A stretch of DNA of 52,268 nucleotides from Shewanella marina JCM 15074. Its GTDB lineage: Bacteria > Pseudomonadota > Gammaproteobacteria > Enterobacterales > Shewanellaceae. The DNA is taken from the NCBI RefSeq assembly GCF_000614975.1, contig NZ_BALM01000030.1, positions 1-52,268 on the forward strand, written 5' to 3'. The notes below the pieces were generated by a model that had not been told where the DNA came from, ran no database searches, and saw nothing but the letters and a program-made list of their open reading frames with translations. Position numbers and translations under genes: made by a program. Shown piece after piece: positions 17,391 to 26,292 of this stretch (position 1 is its first letter; every line of letters starts with the position of its first letter).

Positions 17391-18755
17391 ATGTCTCTTA
17401 ATGTTGTGATCCTTGCCGCGGGCAAAGGCACGCGTATGCGCTCAGATCTACCAAAAGTGTTGCACCCTATTGCACACAAAAGCATGGTTCAGCATGTGAT
17501 TGATACTGCGCGTTCACTAGGTAGCGAAGCGATTCAGTTAGTTTATGGTTACGGTGCTGACAAGCTACAAGCGAGTTTAGGTGAGCAAACATTAAATTGG
17601 GTATTACAAGCTGAGCAGTTGGGTACAGGCCATGCGGTGGCTCAAGCGAATAGTCATATTAGTGATGATGACACGGTTTTAATTTTATATGGTGATGTGC
17701 CATTAATTCAGCAACAAACATTACAAGCATTATTAGATGCGCGCCCACAAGATGGTTTAGCTATTTTAACGGTTAATTTAGTTAATCCTACAGGTTATGG
17801 CCGTATTATTCGTCAACATGGTCAAGTGGTGGGTATTGTTGAGCAAAAAGATGCTGATGATGAGCAATTGCTGATTAATGAAGTGAATACCGGCATTATG
17901 GCGGTACCGGGTAAGCAACTAAAAGCATGGTTAGCTCGACTTTCAAATAATAATGCTCAAGGCGAATACTATTTAACGGATATTATTGCCATGGCACATG
18001 CGGATGGCGTAGCAATTAGCACTGCACAGCCACAATCAGCTATTGAAGTTGAAGGGGCCAATAACCGTGTTCAATTAGCGCAATTAGAGCGTGCATACCA
18101 AGCACGTGAAGCTGAAAAGTTAATGCTTAATGGCGCTAACTTACGTGATCCTAGCCGTATTGATATCCGCGGTGAAGTTAGCGTAGGCATGGATGTGATG
18201 ATCGATGTTAACGTGATTTTTGAAGGTCAAGTTAGCATTGGTAATAACGTTAAAATCGGTGCTGGTGCCATTTTAAAGAATTGTCAGATTGCTGATAACG
18301 CTGAAATTAAACCATATACCATTGTTGAAGATGCCATTGTTGGTATCGATGCGAGTGCGGGGCCATTTGCCCGTTTACGCCCAGGTGCAGAATTAAAACA
18401 AGATGCCCATGTGGGTAACTTTGTTGAGATGAAAAAAGCGGTATTAGGTGTGGGTTCTAAAGCGGGTCATTTAACTTATCTTGGCGACGCGCAGATTGGC
18501 GCTGGGGTGAATATTGGTGCCGGTACCATTACCTGTAACTATGATGGCGCTAATAAGCATCTTACCGTGATTGAAGATGATGTGTTTGTTGGTAGTGATA
18601 GTCAGCTAGTAGCACCTGTTGTTATTGGCAAGGGCGCAACGGTAGGGGCTGGTGCGACTGTGACTCGTAATGTGGGTGAGCATGAGCTAGTGATTACTCG
18701 CGTTAAGCAAAAGCACATTGCAAACTGGGCTCGACCAGTAAAAATCAAAAAATAA
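17391..18755 (+). CDS. glmU: Bifunctional UDP-N-acetylglucosamine pyrophosphorylase / glucosamine-1-phosphate acetyltransferase
   Basis: Makes UDP-N-acetylglucosamine for peptidoglycan and lipopolysaccharide. The N-terminal uridyltransferase domain has LAAGKGTRMRSDLPKVLH. The C-terminal half is a left-handed beta-helix of hexapeptide repeats with the acetyltransferase site region GPFARLRPGAELKQDAHVGNF and NIGAGTITCNYDG. I place the start at ATG 17391 (MSLNVVILAAG) because AAAAAGGA precedes it at the right distance and it gives 454 residues, the normal length. An in-frame upstream start at 17310 adds a non-conserved leader. glmS, encoding an earlier step of the pathway, lies 3.3 kb downstream. 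Confidence 0.96.
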   Translation: MSLNVVILAAGKGTRMRSDLPKVLHPIAHKSMVQHVIDTARSLGSEAIQLVYGYGADKLQASLGEQTLNWVLQAEQLGTGHAVAQANSHISDDDTVLILYGDVPLIQQQTLQALLDARPQDGLAILTVNLVNPTGYGRIIRQHGQVVGIVEQKDADDEQLLINEVNTGIMAVPGKQLKAWLARLSNNNAQGEYYLTDIIAMAHADGVAISTAQPQSAIEVEGANNRVQLAQLERAYQAREAEKLMLNGANLRDPSRIDIRGEVSVGMDVMIDVNVIFEGQVSIGNNVKIGAGAILKNCQIADNAEIKPYTIVEDAIVGIDASAGPFARLRPGAELKQDAHVGNFVEMKKAVLGVGSKAGHLTYLGDAQIGAGVNIGAGTITCNYDGANKHLTVIEDDVFVGSDSQLVAPVVIGKGATVGAGATVTRNVGEHELVITRVKQKHIANWARPVKIKK

Positions 18756-18778
18756 CAATTATTGAACTGTTATTCATT

Positions 18779-18808
18779 AACGCTCCGTTATCGGGGCGTT
18801 TTTTTTGC
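18779..18808 (+). terminator. Terminator after glmU
   Basis: AACGCTCCG pairs with CGGGGCGTT (one wobble) around TTAT, followed by eight T residues. Confidence 0.85.
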
Positions 18809-18893
18809 TTTATTTTTGAGCTAGTTGTAACTAAGTGTAACGAAAAAGTGACATTGATCACCAAATTGGAATGTAAAGGTAAAAACGAGTTTG

Positions 18894-18912
18894 AATGAGA
18901 GGGATTCTCATT
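18894..18912. promoter_or_regulatory. Candidate Fur box upstream of the siderophore receptor
   Basis: AATGAGA-GGGAT-TCTCATT is a 7-5-7 perfect inverted repeat of 19 bp, the length and style of a Fur operator (GATAATGATAATCATTATC type). It lies 43 nt upstream of the receptor start codon, so iron-dependent repression is inferred. Confidence 0.65.
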
Positions 18913-18955
18913 TATATTTGCGTCAATTCAGATTTAATATCTCTTGGGGTTGGCA

Positions 18956-21079
18956 ATGTCTTTCAAATTATCATGTGTTGGTTTCGCAGTTTGTTCTGCA
19001 TTAGCATCTGTTCCTGCTGTCGCAGTGGCAGAAGATGCAGGAGTTGAAACTGCAAATATTGAACGTATCAGTGTGATGGGTAGTCGTTTTAACGATTATA
19101 AAGTCGGCTCTGCTGCGGGCGCGATGCGTGGTGATATTGATTTAATGGACACGCCACAGTCGGTAACCGTTATTCCTGATTTTGTGACCGATGAGCAGCT
19201 AGCACGTAACCTTGCTGAAGTACTAAGCAATGACTCTTCTGTTACCGCAGGTAGCGAGAAGTGGAATAGACAACAATTCTCTATTCGTGGTTTTGCACTG
19301 GACTCAGGTAATGGTTTCCTTGTGAATGGTCACCAGCACTGGTCACACTATGTGCAACCAGTTGAAACGCTACAGCAAGTTGAAGTATTGAAAGGTCCAT
19401 CTTCAATGCTATACGGTCAATCAGGCCCTGGTGGTTTGGTTAACATGGTGACTAAAAAGCCAACTTATGATCGTATCTTTGATTTAGGTTTTGATACTGA
19501 CGAATACGGTTCAACCCGTTTCCAAATGGATGCTGCGGGTTCTGCAAACGAAGAAGGTAGCGTGCGTTACCGTACCATGCTTGTGAAGCAAGATACGACT
19601 TATTGGACTGAGTACCAAAATGGTGAGAACAAAGAACGTGATCGTTTACTGACTTTCTTAACTCTAGATTTTGATTTGACTGATGATGTGACTTTATCTG
19701 TTAAGTACGATAACACTTCTGATAAAGCTGGTTTAGATTCTGGTGCTTGGTTGTATAGCTCTGGCGATAAGATCGGTCAAGTGATTGGTGAAGAAGGTAA
19801 GATTTGGGAATTACCTTGGGCATTTATTGATATCAATGTGGTTAATATGGGCGCTGATTTACAGTGGCATATTAATGATGATTGGCAGATGAAGTTAGGT
19901 TATAACCATCAGCAATATGAGCGCCAGCGTTTTGGTTCATCACCAACTTACACTGAAACACCTGAGAACGGTTATAAAGTGAAGCCATTTGATCGTCATG
20001 ATGACTGGCAGTATAAGACTGCTTACGTTGATTTCATTGGTAATTTCACGACTGGTAGTTTTGAGCATCAGTTCTTAATTGGTGCCAATATGTTGGATTA
20101 TTACTACCAGCAGCAAGCGCAATATACCAAAGATGCGGTCGTTGTTATGCCTGGTCAATCAATTAATCCTAATGTGAACTATCAGAATGCGACACCAAAG
20201 AATCCATCTGAGTACCATCATTATGGTTTCTATATCCAAGATTTAATCACCTTGACTGATAGTTGGAAAGCATTAGCAGGTGTGCGTTATGACGAGCAAA
20301 AGAAAGATGGTGCTGGTAATAATGCTTATGCGGTTTCACCTAAGTTTGGTTTAATTTATGAGCCAACAGATTTTGGTAGTATTTACGTTAACTACTCTAA
20401 GAGTTTTACGCCAAAGAGTTCAGTTGTTGAGTCAAAAGATAAGCCTGATGTAAATGATGGCTTAAACTTAAAACCTGAATACGGTACTCAATACGAAATT
20501 GGTACTAAGTGGGAACTGTTTGATGGTGGTTTATTAATGACCGCCGCAGCGTTTGATATTAACGTTGAAAACCGTGTTATTACTCGTGAATTTGATCAGC
20601 CTGATGAAAATGGCCATGTTCAAATTACTAGCCAAGAAGGTGAGCAAAACCATAAAGGTTTCGAGATGGGCGCCCAAGGTCAGTTAGGCGATTCATGGTT
20701 TGTAACTAGCTCAATGATGTATTTAAATGCTAAATACAAGAACGATCCTACGTTAGATGGTAAGACGCCAATTGATGCGCCTAAGTGGTCAGCTAACGTT
20801 TGGACTCGTTATGAGATGACTGAAGAGTTAGCATTAAACTTTGGTGCGGTATATGTCGGTGAGCGTTTTGCTGATACTGGTAACACAATCGTAAAAGACG
20901 CGTTTGTTCGTTTCGATTTAGGTGCAACCTATAATTGGACATACAGTGATACCGAAATGAGTGTGCGTATGAATGTGAAGAACCTATTCGATACTGATTA
21001 CTTAGATGGCGGTAGCTATAAAGAAGTGACTATCGGTGAAGGCCGTAACATTGGTCTAGCATTTGAAGCTAAGTTCTAA
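18956..21079 (+). CDS. TonB-dependent siderophore receptor
   Basis: Outer-membrane gated channel for a ferric siderophore. A signal peptide (MSFKLSCVGFAVCSALASVPAVAVAED) leads into a plug domain with MDTPQSVTVIPDFVTDEQ and QQVEVLKGPSSMLYGQSGPGGLVNMVTKKP, typical of the FhuE/FpvA ferric-hydroxamate or pyoverdine-type receptors. A 22-strand barrel follows, with NYSKSFTPKS and the conserved ending NIGLAFEAKF, whose terminal Phe is the barrel insertion signal. I choose ATG 18956 over an in-frame TTG at 18944, giving 707 residues. A Fur-like box precedes it. The ligand cannot be named from sequence, and no siderophore synthesis or reductase gene is adjacent. Confidence 0.9.
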   Translation: MSFKLSCVGFAVCSALASVPAVAVAEDAGVETANIERISVMGSRFNDYKVGSAAGAMRGDIDLMDTPQSVTVIPDFVTDEQLARNLAEVLSNDSSVTAGSEKWNRQQFSIRGFALDSGNGFLVNGHQHWSHYVQPVETLQQVEVLKGPSSMLYGQSGPGGLVNMVTKKPTYDRIFDLGFDTDEYGSTRFQMDAAGSANEEGSVRYRTMLVKQDTTYWTEYQNGENKERDRLLTFLTLDFDLTDDVTLSVKYDNTSDKAGLDSGAWLYSSGDKIGQVIGEEGKIWELPWAFIDINVVNMGADLQWHINDDWQMKLGYNHQQYERQRFGSSPTYTETPENGYKVKPFDRHDDWQYKTAYVDFIGNFTTGSFEHQFLIGANMLDYYYQQQAQYTKDAVVVMPGQSINPNVNYQNATPKNPSEYHHYGFYIQDLITLTDSWKALAGVRYDEQKKDGAGNNAYAVSPKFGLIYEPTDFGSIYVNYSKSFTPKSSVVESKDKPDVNDGLNLKPEYGTQYEIGTKWELFDGGLLMTAAAFDINVENRVITREFDQPDENGHVQITSQEGEQNHKGFEMGAQGQLGDSWFVTSSMMYLNAKYKNDPTLDGKTPIDAPKWSANVWTRYEMTEELALNFGAVYVGERFADTGNTIVKDAFVRFDLGATYNWTYSDTEMSVRMNVKNLFDTDYLDGGSYKEVTIGEGRNIGLAFEAKF

Positions 21080-21110
21080 ACAGTCGAGTCAATAAAAGAA
21101 TCATCCCCCA

Positions 21111-21141
21111 AAGAGCAGCCCCATAAAGGCTGCTCTTTTTT
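21111..21141 (+). terminator. Terminator after the siderophore receptor
   Basis: AAGAGCAGCC pairs perfectly with GGCTGCTCTT over CCATAAA and is followed by a T run. Confidence 0.88.
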
Positions 21142-21183
21142 ATTGTCTGTATTTTTAAATGACTCATTTTGTGAGCATCGATC

Positions 21184-21233
21184 TTGGTAAATAAGTTTCG
21201 TTTGGTTATAATATTCTTTCGAAACGAAACTTA
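21184..21233 (+). promoter_or_regulatory. Promoter with flanking palindromic operator of the DeoR-family regulator
   Basis: TTGGTA (21184-21189) and TATAAT (21207-21212) are 17 nt apart. The arms TAAGTTTCGTTT (21192-21203) and AAACGAAACTTA (21222-21233) are exact inverted repeats lying on either side of the -10 box. TTTCG-rich half sites are typical of DeoR/GlpR-family operators, so autorepression is inferred. The start codon is 11 nt downstream. Confidence 0.7.
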
Positions 21234-21243
21234 GCTAAGATTA

Positions 21244-22020
21244 ATGACTAAAAGAAATACTCAACAACGTCGACATACTATTCTTAACCTTTTGAATGAA
21301 AAGGGAGAAGTTAGTGTTGATGAACTTGCCATACAACTTGAAACTTCAGAAGTTACGATTCGTAAGGATCTAACTGCATTAGAAAAGAATGGCTTATTGT
21401 TCCGTCGTTATGGTGGCGCTATTCCAGTACCGCAAGATATTAGCCAAGCTCCGTATCAAACTATTTCAGCCAATAAACAGGCTATTGCCAAAGCGGCTGC
21501 ACAGCTTATTGCTGATCATAATCGAGTGATTATCGATAGTGGCAGTACTACTTCAGGCATTATTCAATATTTAAATGATAAACGTGGTTTATTAGTGATG
21601 ACTAATTCACTACAGCTCGCTAATGCCATTAATGAATTGGAAAATGAACCGACATTATTGATGACCGGTGGAACTTGGGATCCTCATTCTGAGTCATTTC
21701 AGGGCCGCGTGGCAGAGCAAGTACTGCGTTCATATAATTTTGACCAGCTGTTTATTGGTGCCGATGGCTTAGATTTAGCACGCGGCACAACAACTTTTAA
21801 TGAATTAACAGGCTTAAGCCAGGTGATGGCTGAAGTATCGCGTCAGGTGATTGTGATGCTAGAAGCTGACAAATTAGGACGCCGTATCCCCAACCTCGAG
21901 TTGCCATGGAGTACGGTTAATATTTTAGTGACGGATGATCGTTTATCGGCAACGGCTGCAAATGAAATTCGTCAACATGGTGTCGAGGTGATCCTTGCAC
22001 CTTATACCCAAACAGCCTGA
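21244..22020 (+). CDS. DeoR/GlpR-family transcriptional regulator, probably controlling glmS
   Basis: A 258-residue repressor. The N-terminal winged helix-turn-helix is RRHTILNLLNEKGEVSVDELAIQLETSEVTIRKDL with the DeoR recognition helix. A C-terminal sugar-phosphate-binding domain has IDSGSTTSGI, GGTWDPHSESFQG and FIGADGLDLARGTTTFNE, the effector pocket of the DeoRC fold. It lies 46 nt upstream of glmS in the same direction, so an amino-sugar phosphate such as glucosamine-6-phosphate is a reasonable but unproven effector. Its own promoter is flanked by a perfect palindrome, suggesting it represses this operon. It starts at ATG 21244; the SD is weak (AGCTAAGATT). Confidence 0.88.
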   Translation: MTKRNTQQRRHTILNLLNEKGEVSVDELAIQLETSEVTIRKDLTALEKNGLLFRRYGGAIPVPQDISQAPYQTISANKQAIAKAAAQLIADHNRVIIDSGSTTSGIIQYLNDKRGLLVMTNSLQLANAINELENEPTLLMTGGTWDPHSESFQGRVAEQVLRSYNFDQLFIGADGLDLARGTTTFNELTGLSQVMAEVSRQVIVMLEADKLGRRIPNLELPWSTVNILVTDDRLSATAANEIRQHGVEVILAPYTQTA

Positions 22021-22066
22021 TGTTGTTTGGCTATACATAAAATTTTTAAATTAGACAGGTATTGTT

Positions 22067-23896
22067 ATGTGCGGAATTGTTGGTGCAGTAGCGCAACGTG
22101 ATGTTGCAGAAATTTTAGTGGAAGGATTACGTCGTCTTGAATATCGTGGTTATGATTCAGCTGGCGTTGCTGTTATTAATCAGGGTGAATTAAGCCGTAC
22201 TCGCCGAGTGGGTAAAGTGCAAGAGTTAGCTCAAGCATTAGCAGAGATGCCACTTGCTGGCGGAACGGGTATTGCACATACCCGTTGGGCTACGCATGGT
22301 GAGCCAAGTGAGCGTAATGCTCATCCTCATGTATCACATGAAGATATTGCAGTCGTGCATAACGGTATTATTGAAAACCACGTTAAGCTACGCAATATGT
22401 TGCAGCAACAAGGTTATGTTTTTAGCTCTGATACAGATACTGAAGTTATTTGTCATCTTGTTCATTTAGAGTTAACTCGTCATGATTCATTACTTGCTGC
22501 AGTACAAGCAACAGTTAAGCAACTTGAAGGCGCTTACGGTACGGTTGTGATCGATCGTCGTGATAGCGAACGTATGATTGTTGCTCGTAGCGGCAGCCCA
22601 TTAGTTATTGGTTATGGTCTTGGTGAAAACTTTGTTGCATCTGACCAATTAGCATTATTACCTGTAACCCGTTCATTTTCATTTTTAGAAGAAGGTGATG
22701 TGGCTGAGATTACTCGCCGCAGCGTCACTATTTATGATGTTAATGGTGCGCAAGTTGAGCGTGAAATTAAAGAGTCTGAAGTGACTCACGATGCGGGCGA
22801 TAAAGGCGAATATCGTCACTATATGCTGAAAGAGATCTATGAGCAGCCATTAGCATTAAGCCGTACTTTAGCTGACCGTACTGCCAATATGCAGGTATTA
22901 GATAGTGCCTTTGGTGATAATGCTAGCGAGTTTTTAAAAGACATTAAACATGTACAAATTATTGCTTGTGGTACCAGTTATCATGCCGGTATGGCGGCAC
23001 GTTATTGGTTAGAGCAGTGGGCTGGCGTATCTTGTAATGTTGAGATTGCTTCAGAGTTTCGCTATCGCAAATCTTACATGTACCCAAATAGCCTATTAGT
23101 CACTATTTCTCAGTCTGGTGAAACAGCTGATACTTTGGCAGCACTACGTCTTGCTAAAGAGATGGGTTACAAGGCAACCATGACCATTTGTAATGCGCCT
23201 GGTTCTTCATTAGTACGTGAGTCAGATATGGCTTATATGATGAAAGCCGGTGCAGAGATTGGTGTGGCTTCAACTAAAGCTTTCACAGTGCAGCTTGCAG
23301 GCTTAATGATGCTAACAGCAGTATTAGGTCGTTATAACGGTATGTCTGATGAGATGCAAACCGCGATGACGCAAAGCTTGTTATCTTTGCCGGCTAAAGT
23401 TGAGCAAGCACTAAGTCTAGATGATGCTATTGCTGAACTTGCGGAAGACTTTGCTGATAAGAGTAATGCACTATTCCTTGGTCGTGGTGATCAATATCCG
23501 ATTGCGATGGAAGGGGCATTAAAGCTAAAAGAGATCTCTTATATTCATGCTGAAGCTTATGCTTCTGGTGAGTTAAAACATGGCCCATTAGCATTAATTG
23601 ATGCTGATATGCCTGTGATTGTGGTTGCACCTAATAACGAGTTACTAGAGAAGCTTAAGTCTAACGTAGAAGAAGTACGTGCTCGTGGTGGCTTAATGTA
23701 TGTGTTTGCTGATATCGATGCTGAATTTGAATCAGACGACACCATGAAAGTGATCCCTGTGCCACATTGTGATGAGTTTATGGCGCCATTGATTTACACC
23801 ATCCCATTACAATTATTGTCATATCATGTGGCATTAATTAAAGGTACCGATGTGGATCAACCGCGTAACTTAGCAAAATCTGTGACTGTTGAATAA
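22067..23896 (+). CDS. glmS: Glutamine--fructose-6-phosphate aminotransferase (isomerizing)
   Basis: Makes glucosamine-6-phosphate from fructose-6-phosphate and glutamine, the entry step to UDP-GlcNAc. The N-terminal glutaminase domain starts MCGIVGAV, where Cys2 is the nucleophile, and includes GIAHTRWATHG. Two SIS isomerase domains follow, with ACGTSYHAG, TISQSGETADT and ASTKAFTVQL. The C-terminus DQPRNLAKSVTVE is the conserved catalytic tail. At 609 residues it is full length. It is probably transcribed with the DeoR-family gene and closed by a terminator at 23915. No glmS ribozyme-like structure was recognised in the short upstream gap. Confidence 0.97.
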   Translation: MCGIVGAVAQRDVAEILVEGLRRLEYRGYDSAGVAVINQGELSRTRRVGKVQELAQALAEMPLAGGTGIAHTRWATHGEPSERNAHPHVSHEDIAVVHNGIIENHVKLRNMLQQQGYVFSSDTDTEVICHLVHLELTRHDSLLAAVQATVKQLEGAYGTVVIDRRDSERMIVARSGSPLVIGYGLGENFVASDQLALLPVTRSFSFLEEGDVAEITRRSVTIYDVNGAQVEREIKESEVTHDAGDKGEYRHYMLKEIYEQPLALSRTLADRTANMQVLDSAFGDNASEFLKDIKHVQIIACGTSYHAGMAARYWLEQWAGVSCNVEIASEFRYRKSYMYPNSLLVTISQSGETADTLAALRLAKEMGYKATMTICNAPGSSLVRESDMAYMMKAGAEIGVASTKAFTVQLAGLMMLTAVLGRYNGMSDEMQTAMTQSLLSLPAKVEQALSLDDAIAELAEDFADKSNALFLGRGDQYPIAMEGALKLKEISYIHAEAYASGELKHGPLALIDADMPVIVVAPNNELLEKLKSNVEEVRARGGLMYVFADIDAEFESDDTMKVIPVPHCDEFMAPLIYTIPLQLLSYHVALIKGTDVDQPRNLAKSVTVE

Positions 23897-23914
23897 CGAT
23901 TAAAGTAAACGATT

Positions 23915-23945
23915 AAAGCCTGAGTAATTTACTCGGGCTTTTTTG
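23915..23945 (+). terminator. Terminator after glmS
   Basis: AAGCCTGAGTAA pairs with TTACTCGGGCTT (one wobble), followed by TTTTTT. Confidence 0.87.
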
Positions 23946-24326
23946 TATCTGCAATATTTTAAAATTAGTACTTTAGTTGTAATAATTCAACATTGAAAGT
24001 AAGTGTTACTTAAATTGTTTAATAGCTTGTTCGTTATTTAGAACGATTTTTTATAATATTTAGTGTTGCTTTTAAATATAGAGCGTTGGTTTTTAGTTAT
24101 TAAGTTTTATTTTTATCATCACTTTTTTTAATAGAGTAATACTGTCACTAAGTATGATTGGTATTAGTCTTTTAATGAATTTTATTGGTTCCCAATATTA
24201 GTAGCATGGTAGTTAATTTATAAATGATCATTGTGTTATTACGAATTAAATAGGCCGATGTTTATTCTATTTATAACCGTAGCTTGTCAATAGATCTATT
24301 AACAATACGTGTTAAATTGGAGAAGC
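23946..24326 (+). other. AT-rich gene-free leader of the porin
   Basis: About 380 bases with no plausible ORF, strongly AT-rich and with many T runs. It separates the glmS terminator from the porin start and presumably holds the porin promoter and regulator sites. I see no clear repeat or named operator and no RNA structure I can defend. Confidence 0.5.
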
Positions 24327-25469
24327 ATGATGAAAAGTCTATATGTTAAAGCGAGTACCATTTCATTGGCAGTTTCGGCCTTATTTTGTAGTAATGCCAT
24401 GGCTGCAGTGACTTTGTATGAAGATGATACTAAATCAGTATCATCAGATCTGTTAGTTAATGTTTTTTATGTCAATTCTTCAATTGATACCCCTGCTGGA
24501 AATCGCGATCAATCACGCGTTAAAGTAGGTTTTTTGCCAAATTATGTTGGTTTTAATTATAAACAAGAGATTGCAGGGTTAAAGCTTGGTGGGCGAGCAT
24601 CTTTTTGGGTGACATTAAATGATACCGATGTTAATCGTGGTGCTGAAGGCTTAGGTACTCGTTCAGGGATTGATGTTCGACAATTTTATGCCACCGTAGA
24701 TGGCAATTGGGGGCAATTACTATTAGGTAAAGATTTTGGTTTATTTGGCCGCAGCAATATATTGAATGACGAGTTACTACTGGGTTACGGTAACTCAAGT
24801 GACTCTTTTGGTTTAGTCGATGGTGGTAATGTTTCATTCGGCAATATTGGTAGTGGTTATACCTATCCATTTCCAAAGGCACAGATAACTTACCGCTCGC
24901 CAGAAGCCTCTGGTTTTCAAGCGGCTATTGGTATTATGGATCCTAATAAAGCAGATGTAACTAGCTCTGAAGAACGTCCAAGACTTGAAGCTGAATTCAC
25001 TTATAAAATGAAGTTTAGTGGCGAAAAAGGTAATTTTAATGCTTTTATTAGCGGTGTAACGCAAGAGTCTGAAGTGGGGACTACCACTATTGATTCAACT
25101 GGGGTATCAGGTGGGATAAGAGTTGGATTTGCTGGTTTATCGATTAATGCATCTGCGTATAAAACTGAAGGATTAGGCACTGTTGCAGGTTTAGATACGA
25201 TAGTGGTGACTGAAGATAATGAATCTAAGGGCTATCTTTTACAAGGTGCTTATAAATTCTCTGATGAACGTCTGGTTGTCTCTTATGGTCACACCAAAAA
25301 TGATGGCGCAGTTAATTTAGGCAAAGAATATGATAATCTCGGTTTTGCTTGGTTTCATAGTTTTAATGCTAATTTCACATCGGTGCTCGAATATAATAAA
25401 ACTGAAGTAAATAATGGTGATCTTGAAGAAAATAATACAATCTCATTAGGTGCTGTTATTACTTTTTAA
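24327..25469 (+). CDS. Outer-membrane general porin (OmpC/OmpU-like)
   Basis: A trimeric-type porin allowing small solutes across the outer membrane. The ATG ATG start follows GGAGAAGC; I take the first (24327), though the second is equally possible. A signal peptide (KSLYVKASTISLAVSALFCSNAMAA) is cleaved before VTLYEDDTKS. The body alternates short turns and amphipathic strands, with the porin hallmarks KQEIAGLKLGGRASFWVTL and LLLGKDFGLFGRSNI and the C-terminal strand NTISLGAVITF ending in Phe. Length is 380 residues. It stands alone with its own long leader, suggesting separate regulation from glmS. Substrate preference is unknown. Confidence 0.86.
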   Translation: MMKSLYVKASTISLAVSALFCSNAMAAVTLYEDDTKSVSSDLLVNVFYVNSSIDTPAGNRDQSRVKVGFLPNYVGFNYKQEIAGLKLGGRASFWVTLNDTDVNRGAEGLGTRSGIDVRQFYATVDGNWGQLLLGKDFGLFGRSNILNDELLLGYGNSSDSFGLVDGGNVSFGNIGSGYTYPFPKAQITYRSPEASGFQAAIGIMDPNKADVTSSEERPRLEAEFTYKMKFSGEKGNFNAFISGVTQESEVGTTTIDSTGVSGGIRVGFAGLSINASAYKTEGLGTVAGLDTIVVTEDNESKGYLLQGAYKFSDERLVVSYGHTKNDGAVNLGKEYDNLGFAWFHSFNANFTSVLEYNKTEVNNGDLEENNTISLGAVITF

Positions 25470-25476
25470 AAATATA

Positions 25477-25515
25477 TTGATAAAAGAGTGGTTATAGATG
25501 CCATTCTTTTATCAA
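25477..25515. terminator. Hairpin after the porin
   Basis: TTGATAAAAGAGTGG pairs with CCATTCTTTTATCAA (one wobble) around a nine-base loop. There is no long T-tract beyond the stem, but the stem itself ends in a T-rich strand. Confidence 0.7.
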
Positions 25516-25615
25516 TAATCATTAAAATACCAGCGTTGACATTTATTGTGACTCTGTTAATACTGATGTTGTAAGTATTATGAAAATATTCAAATTATAA
25601 AGTCGCGAGGCAATT

Positions 25616-26284
25616 ATGGTTAATATTCTTGTTGCGGATGATCATCCGCTATTCAGAGAAGCTGTTTCTGAAGTATTAGTCAAAAGTTTGCAAGGATGCC
25701 ATATATTTGAGACAGAAAATGTAGATAGCACTTTACTGTTTGCAAAAGAGAATGATGAAATTGATTTGGTTTTATTAGATTTAAATATGCCTGGTAGTGG
25801 TGGTTTAAATACTTTACTTGAACTTAGAAATATTATTCCCACTATTCCTATTGTTATTATATCGGCTGAAAATAATCGTCAAATTATTTTACAAACAATT
25901 ACTTACGGTGCAGTTGGTTTTATTTCTAAATCGTCCTCGCGTCATGAAATAGGTGAAGCATTACTGCAAGTGCTTGATGGAAACGTTTATTTACCCGCAG
26001 ATATTATTCGGACAACGCAAAACGCAACTGTGCCAGCAAGACGCAGTAAAGAGGCGCAGATCTCTGCTGAGATGTTGTATACCTTAACTAGAAGGCAATT
26101 ATTGGTATTAAAAGCGATGGCTCAAGGTGCGTCAAATAAGCAAATTGCCTATGATTTAAATATCTCTGAAACCACAGTGAAGTCGCATGTGTCTGCTATT
26201 TTGAAAAAACTCGGCGTGCATAATCGTACCCAAGCGGTTGTTGGCCTGACTAATATCGATTTTGATGTTTACCTAAAACGTTAA
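25616..26284 (+). CDS. LuxR-family two-component response regulator
   Basis: A 222-residue NarL/FixJ-type regulator. The receiver domain has the acidic pair in VADDHP, the phosphorylation site Asp55 in LVLLDLNMPG, and the switch/Lys region FISKSS. The C-terminal helix-turn-helix is LTRRQLLVLKAMAQGASNKQIAYDLNISETTVKSHVSAILKKLGVHNRTQAV. It converges with the PAS hybrid kinase, whose stop is 8 nt beyond its own, so it is the obvious partner. Regulators of this class (AgmR/ErbR, ErdR, ExaE) control PQQ alcohol oxidation in pseudomonads. That this one controls the neighbouring PQQ genes is inference from position. The ATG follows GAGGCAATT. Confidence 0.88.
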   Translation: MVNILVADDHPLFREAVSEVLVKSLQGCHIFETENVDSTLLFAKENDEIDLVLLDLNMPGSGGLNTLLELRNIIPTIPIVIISAENNRQIILQTITYGAVGFISKSSSRHEIGEALLQVLDGNVYLPADIIRTTQNATVPARRSKEAQISAEMLYTLTRRQLLVLKAMAQGASNKQIAYDLNISETTVKSHVSAILKKLGVHNRTQAVVGLTNIDFDVYLKR

Positions 26285-26292
26285 TCTGTTAA

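Noticed and set aside
23897..23918. Short tandem repeat AACGATTAAA next to the glmS terminator
   Set aside because: Only two imperfect copies of ten bases; expected in AT-rich sequence.
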